From an uncultured Rhodanobacter sp. (GTDB lineage: Bacteria > Pseudomonadota > Gammaproteobacteria > Xanthomonadales > Rhodanobacteraceae): 9,995 nt of DNA. The notes beneath the pieces were generated by a model. It made no database searches and had not been told where the DNA came from. It was given only the letters and a program-made list of their open reading frames with translations. The DNA lies in contig CALCWL010000192.1 in NCBI GenBank assembly GCA_937906285.1, positions 1 through 9,995 on the forward strand. Reading direction: 5' to 3'. The position numbers and the translations under genes were made by a program. Shown here piece by piece: positions 5,589 to 9,995 of this stretch; positions within the stretch are counted from its first letter, which is position 1, and each line of letters starts with the position of its first letter.

Positions 5589-6884
5589 ATGAAGACCACG
5601 CTGCCCACCGCCGAACAGATCTCGCTGGACTGGAAGAACAATGCCCGCTGGACCGGCGTCCAGCGCAACTATTCCGCCGAGGACGTGGTGCGCCTGCGCG
5701 GCACCGTCGCGGTCGAGCATTCGCTGGCCCGCCGTGGCGCGGAGCGGCTGTGGAAGTCGCTGCATCAGGAGGAATTCGTCAACGCGCTCGGCGCGCTCAC
5801 CGGCAACCAGGCGATGCAGCAGGTCAAGGCCGGCCTGCAGGCGATCTACCTCAGCGGCTGGCAGGTCGCCGCCGATGCCAACGTGGCCGGCGAGATGTAC
5901 CCCGACCAGTCGCTGTACCCGGCCAACTCGGTGCCGCTGGTGGTCAAGCGCATCAACAACACCTTGCTGCGCGCCGATCAGTTGCACCACGCCGAGGACA
6001 ACCACGACATCGACTGGCTGGTGCCGATCGTGGCCGATGCCGAGGCAGGCTTCGGCGGCGTGCTGAACGCGTTCGAGCTGATGAAGGCGATGATCGAGGC
6101 CGGCGCCGCCGGCGTGCACTTCGAGGATCAGCTGGCCAGCGTCAAGAAGTGCGGCCACATGGGCGGCAAAGTGCTGGTACCCACCCGCGAGGCGGTCGAC
6201 AAGTTGAATGCCGCGCGACTGGCCGCCGACGTCGCCGGCGTGCCGACCCTGATCGTGGCCCGCACCGATGCCGACGCCGCCGACCTGCTCACCTCCGACA
6301 TCGACGACAACGACAAGCCGTTCCTCACCGGCGAGCGCACCGTCGAAGGCTTCTTCCGGGTCAAGCCCGGCCTGGACCAGGCGATCAGCCGCGGCCTGGC
6401 CTACGCGCCCTACGCCGACCTGGTCTGGTGCGAGACCAGCAAGCCGAATCTCGATGACGCGCGGCGCTTCGCCGAGGCGATCCACGCGAAGTTCCCGTGC
6501 AAGATGCTGGCCTACAACTGCTCGCCCAGCTTCAACTGGAAGAAGAACCTGGACGACGCCACCATCGCCCGCTTCCAGAAGGAACTGGGGGCGATGGGCT
6601 ACAAATTCCAGTTCATCACCCTAGCCGGCTTCCACAGCCTCAACTACGGCATGTTCGACCTCGCCCACGGCTACGCGCGCCGGCAGATGAGTGCCTTCGT
6701 CGAGCTGCAGGAAAAGGAATTCGCCTCCGCCGATCGCGGCTTCACCGCGGTGAAGCACCAGCGCGAAGTCGGCACCGGCTATTTCGATGCCGTGACCCAG
6801 GCGATCCAGCAGGGCCAGTCCTCGACCACCGCGCTGAAAGGCTCGACCGAGGAAGCCCAGTTCAAGCAGGCCTCGGCGGCGTGA
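5589..6884 (+). CDS. aceA: Isocitrate lyase
   Basis: A 431-residue isocitrate lyase, near the E. coli length of 434, which splits isocitrate into succinate and glyoxylate. The family signature KKCGHMGGKVLVPT carries the active-site Cys188 (KKCGH at 186-190). Also clear are YLSGWQVAADANVAGEMYPD, QSLYPANSVPLVVKRINNT, IVADAEAGFGGVLNAFELMK, VHFEDQLASV, VARTDADAADLLTSD, YADLVWCETS, and AYNCSPSFNWKKNLDD. The ATG at 5589 has GGAG at 5578-5581, 7 bases upstream, and gives MKTTLPTAEQISLDW; the frame is open further upstream only because the pyrimidine-rich repeat arm lacks stops. An ATG at 5584 is out of frame. The product supplies glyoxylate to AceB encoded just upstream. No aceK follows; the next gene is convergent. 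Confidence 0.97.
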   Translation: MKTTLPTAEQISLDWKNNARWTGVQRNYSAEDVVRLRGTVAVEHSLARRGAERLWKSLHQEEFVNALGALTGNQAMQQVKAGLQAIYLSGWQVAADANVAGEMYPDQSLYPANSVPLVVKRINNTLLRADQLHHAEDNHDIDWLVPIVADAEAGFGGVLNAFELMKAMIEAGAAGVHFEDQLASVKKCGHMGGKVLVPTREAVDKLNAARLAADVAGVPTLIVARTDADAADLLTSDIDDNDKPFLTGERTVEGFFRVKPGLDQAISRGLAYAPYADLVWCETSKPNLDDARRFAEAIHAKFPCKMLAYNCSPSFNWKKNLDDATIARFQKELGAMGYKFQFITLAGFHSLNYGMFDLAHGYARRQMSAFVELQEKEFASADRGFTAVKHQREVGTGYFDAVTQAIQQGQSSTTALKGSTEEAQFKQASAA

Positions 6885-6885
6885 A

Positions 6886-6994
6886 GAGCGAGGAACAAGC
6901 GGAGAAGAGTGAGAAGTGAGAGAGAGCAAAAGAATCCCGGCACGCACCACGTCACCGGCTTTCTCTCACTTCTCGCTCCTCATTTCTCACTCCT
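6886..6994. repeat. GAGTGAG-type palindromic repeat, copy 3 (between convergent aceA and antiporter genes)
   Basis: The left arm begins two bases after the aceA stop. The stem pairs 6905-6923 with 6962-6980, 19 positions with one G-T and one mismatch, around a 38-base centre. The right arm overlaps the 3' end of the antiporter gene: read on the minus strand from 6994 it is AGGAGTGAGAAATG then AGGAGCGAGAAGTG, the same tandem 14-mer as copy 2 with one change, and it encodes that gene's R-S-E-K-stop. Its position between two convergent genes suggests a two-way transcription barrier, although no T-run is seen. Confidence 0.85.
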
Positions 6995-8773
6995 GGTTTC
7001 CGGCACCAGCGCGATCACCGTCCAGCCCGGTTTCGGCTCCAGCTCGCGCTTGGTCGAGGCCACCCGCAAGACGCCTTTTTCCTCCACGCCGAACATCAGC
7101 AGCGTGTTCGCACCGTACTTCTCGATGAAGTGCGGCCAATCGAACGTGGCGGTCAGTTTCGTCGACTTGATCCGCCAGCCCTGCTCCATCATCTCGGCGA
7201 AGCGGCCGTGGGTCATCTCCTCGTCGAACAGCGGCGGCGCCAGCAGGCTGCCGGCGAGCGCAGCGCGATCGGTGTTCTCACGCGGGGTGAGGTTGCGCAG
7301 GCGATACACCTTGTCGCGACCGAACTCCTGGCGGTAGCGCACGCAGGCCAACGAATTTCGCTCGCGATGGGTGGACGCCGCCAGCAGCCGGCCGATGCCG
7401 GTCAGATCGAGATGGCGCTCCGCATGCGGCGAGGCCGGGTTGCCGAAGAACGTGGTCAGTCCGTCCATGCGCGCCAGCCGGATACCGTCCCAGTCGTCGT
7501 CGGCCAGCACCACGCGGAAGCCGGCGTCGTGCAGCGACTTGGCGATCGCGCGCGCCACGTGGTCCGAGCCGAAGATCAGCACGCCGCGCGGCTCCGGCTC
7601 GGCCACTTTCAGCCAGATCGCCAGCGGCCGCGCGGTGGCGCTCTGCAGCACCACCGTGCCGATGATCAAGGTGAACACCAGCGGCACCAGCGCCTCCGCG
7701 CCGGCCACGCCGAGCTGATCCAGGCGCAAGGCGAACAGCGCGGAAACCGACGCCGCCACGATGCCGCGCGGCGCCACCCAGCCGATCAGTGCGCGCTCGC
7801 GCCAATTCAGGCCGCTACCGAAACTCGAGAGCGCCACGGTCAACGGCCGCACCAGCAGCTGCGCGATCACGAACAGTGCGATGCCGGCGCCCAGCATGCC
7901 GTCCGGCAGCGGCCAGTGCAGCCGCGCGGCGAGCAGGATGAACAGCAGCGACACCAGCACCGTGGTGAGGCTCTCCTTGAAATCGAGGATGTCGTCGATG
8001 TGCACGCCGCGCAGGTTGCCCAGCGCGATGCCCATGATCGTCACCGCCAGCAGCCCCGATTCGTGGGTCAGCGTGTTGGAGAGGCTGAAGGCGAGCAGCA
8101 CCGCGGCCAGCACCGCATAGTTCTGCAGGTATTCGGGGATCAGCTGGCGGCGCAGGAAGAACGCCATCAGCCACGCGGCGAGTGCGCCGATCCCCACGCC
8201 GCAACCGATCGTGGCCAGGAAGATGCCGATGGTGTGGCCTTCCTGCCGCGACACGATCGCCTCGTAGATCAGCACCGCGAACAGCGCGCCCAGCGGGTCG
8301 ATCACGATGCCTTCCCAGCGCAGCGTATTGGCGATGCGCGCGTTCGGCCGCAGCGTGCGCAGCATCGGCGCGATCACGGTCGGGCCGGTGACGCAGCCCA
8401 GCGCACCGAACAGCAGCGCGATCGGCCAGGCCAACCCGGCGACCAGATGAGCAGCCAGCGCCAGCAGCAGCAGCGAGGCCACCGCGCCGTAACTGACCAG
8501 CCCGCGCACCGCCTTGCCGATGCCGGGCAGTTCGTGGAAACGCAGGGTCAGGCTGCCCTCGAACAGGATCAGCGCCACCGCCAGCGACACGGTGGGAAAC
8601 AGCAGATCGCCCAGCAGCCTGTCCGGATCGAGCACGCCGGTGGCCGGCCCGAGCACGATGCCGGCCAGCAGCAGGAACAGGATCGCCGGCAACCGTACCC
8701 GCCACGCCAGCCACTGCGCGAGAAAGCCGATCATCAGCATGCCGGCGAGCATCAGGCCCAGATCGATCGTCAT
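6980..8773 (-). CDS. Cation/proton antiporter (CPA family) with C-terminal TrkA-N-like domain
   Basis: A 597-residue inner-membrane antiporter. About the first 390 residues form roughly twelve hydrophobic segments, with motifs of the Na+/H+ exchanger fold: VALILFEGSLTLRF (Glu72), GCVTGPTVIAPML, and EGIVIDPLGALFAVLIYE with Asp159 at the presumed ion-binding site. A RCK/TrkA-N-like domain follows at about 398-500 (GVLIFGSDHVARAIAKSL onward), then a further ~95-residue soluble tail. The dinucleotide-binding loop is degenerate (GSDHVA where GxGxxG is usual). The ATG at 8773 is chosen because an AGGGG lies about 5 bases upstream and the membrane domain starts at once (MTIDLGLMLAGM); the longer frame to 8884 crosses repeat copy 4. 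The last four residues, RSEK, come from repeat copy 3. Na+ or K+ specificity cannot be told. Confidence 0.9.
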   Translation of the reverse strand: MTIDLGLMLAGMLMIGFLAQWLAWRVRLPAILFLLLAGIVLGPATGVLDPDRLLGDLLFPTVSLAVALILFEGSLTLRFHELPGIGKAVRGLVSYGAVASLLLLALAAHLVAGLAWPIALLFGALGCVTGPTVIAPMLRTLRPNARIANTLRWEGIVIDPLGALFAVLIYEAIVSRQEGHTIGIFLATIGCGVGIGALAAWLMAFFLRRQLIPEYLQNYAVLAAVLLAFSLSNTLTHESGLLAVTIMGIALGNLRGVHIDDILDFKESLTTVLVSLLFILLAARLHWPLPDGMLGAGIALFVIAQLLVRPLTVALSSFGSGLNWRERALIGWVAPRGIVAASVSALFALRLDQLGVAGAEALVPLVFTLIIGTVVLQSATARPLAIWLKVAEPEPRGVLIFGSDHVARAIAKSLHDAGFRVVLADDDWDGIRLARMDGLTTFFGNPASPHAERHLDLTGIGRLLAASTHRERNSLACVRYRQEFGRDKVYRLRNLTPRENTDRAALAGSLLAPPLFDEEMTHGRFAEMMEQGWRIKSTKLTATFDWPHFIEKYGANTLLMFGVEEKGVLRVASTKRELEPKPGWTVIALVPETRSEK

Positions 8774-8837
8774 CGCGGCCCCTGAAAACGTGAGGGCGTC
8801 ATCGAAACATGCAGCGGCGCGTGCGTCCAGCGGCAAA

Positions 8838-8925
8838 AGGCGAGGAGAGAGTGGAGAGGAGTGAGAGAAGGCAAGTCGTGGCACGCGGTTGCTCCTCTCT
8901 CACTCCTCTCCACTCTCTCCTCGCC

Positions 8926-8926
<1 letters not shown>
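8838..8926. repeat. GAGTGAG-type palindromic repeat, copy 4 (comM/antiporter), 30-bp perfect inverted repeat
   Basis: The arms 8839-8868 and 8896-8925 are exact reverse complements over all 30 bases, and the flanking A8838/T8926 pair extends this to 31. The centre is 27 bases (8869-8895). The right arm abuts the comM stop codon (complement of 8926-8928), so the hairpin lies immediately 3' of comM and about 65 bases upstream of the antiporter start. The heptamer pattern is looser here (GAGAGAGTGGAGAGGAGTGA), but the inner GTGAGAGA/TCTCTCAC boundary is the same as in the other three copies. Confidence 0.88.

Positions 8927-9995
<1,069 letters not shown>

Noticed and set aside
7130..8785. Long plus-strand open frame (551 codons) opposite the antiporter gene
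   Set aside because: The translation is extremely Arg/Gln/His-rich with no domain; the minus strand encodes a clear membrane transporter.
8774..8884. Possible N-terminal extension of the antiporter through repeat copy 4
   Set aside because: The Ser/Leu/Pro-rich translation comes from the repeat arm; the ATG at 8773 has an AGGGG upstream and begins the membrane domain directly.

Overview
The window is GC-rich, densely coded proteobacterial chromosome. The gene content and protein sequences suggest a gammaproteobacterium of the Xanthomonadales, most likely the Rhodanobacteraceae (Rhodanobacter/Dyella-like). That placement is inferred from protein resemblance and base composition only; no rRNA or marker search was possible. 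Nine protein genes are visible, and the first and last are cut by the window edges. I see no tRNA, rRNA, CRISPR array, transposase or phage gene.

Layout from left to right: the C-terminal part of ubiB (ubiquinone biosynthesis); a REP-type inverted doublet; truC (tRNA pseudouridine synthase); repeat copy 1; arfB (ribosome rescue hydrolase), overlapped by 4 bases by a PlsC-like acyltransferase gene; then, convergent to these, a CysB-type LysR regulator on the minus strand. An AT-rich divergent control region separates lysR from aceB (malate synthase A). Repeat copy 2 follows, then aceA (isocitrate lyase). AceA and AceB together form the complete glyoxylate bypass, and the divergent LysR gene is the obvious candidate regulator. 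No aceK or iclR lies in the window. Repeat copy 3 lies between aceA and a convergent CPA-type cation/proton antiporter gene with a TrkA-N-like domain. Repeat copy 4 lies between that gene and the 3' end of comM, also on the minus strand and cut by the right edge.

The least ordinary signal is a family of four intergenic palindromes, each about 90-115 bp. Their arms are degenerate tandem copies of the heptamer GAGTGAG on one side and CTCACTC on the other, around a variable 26-38 nt centre. Every copy abuts or overlaps the stop codon of at least one gene. Because the heptamer contains TGA and 7 is not a multiple of 3, the purine-rich strand is closed in all three frames while the pyrimidine-rich strand stays open. 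Two unrelated genes on opposite strands, aceB and the antiporter, end in the same element-derived residues R-S-E-K-stop, and truC stops at the same element edge in another frame. I do not recognise a named family for this element. No gap between genes exceeds about 155 bases.
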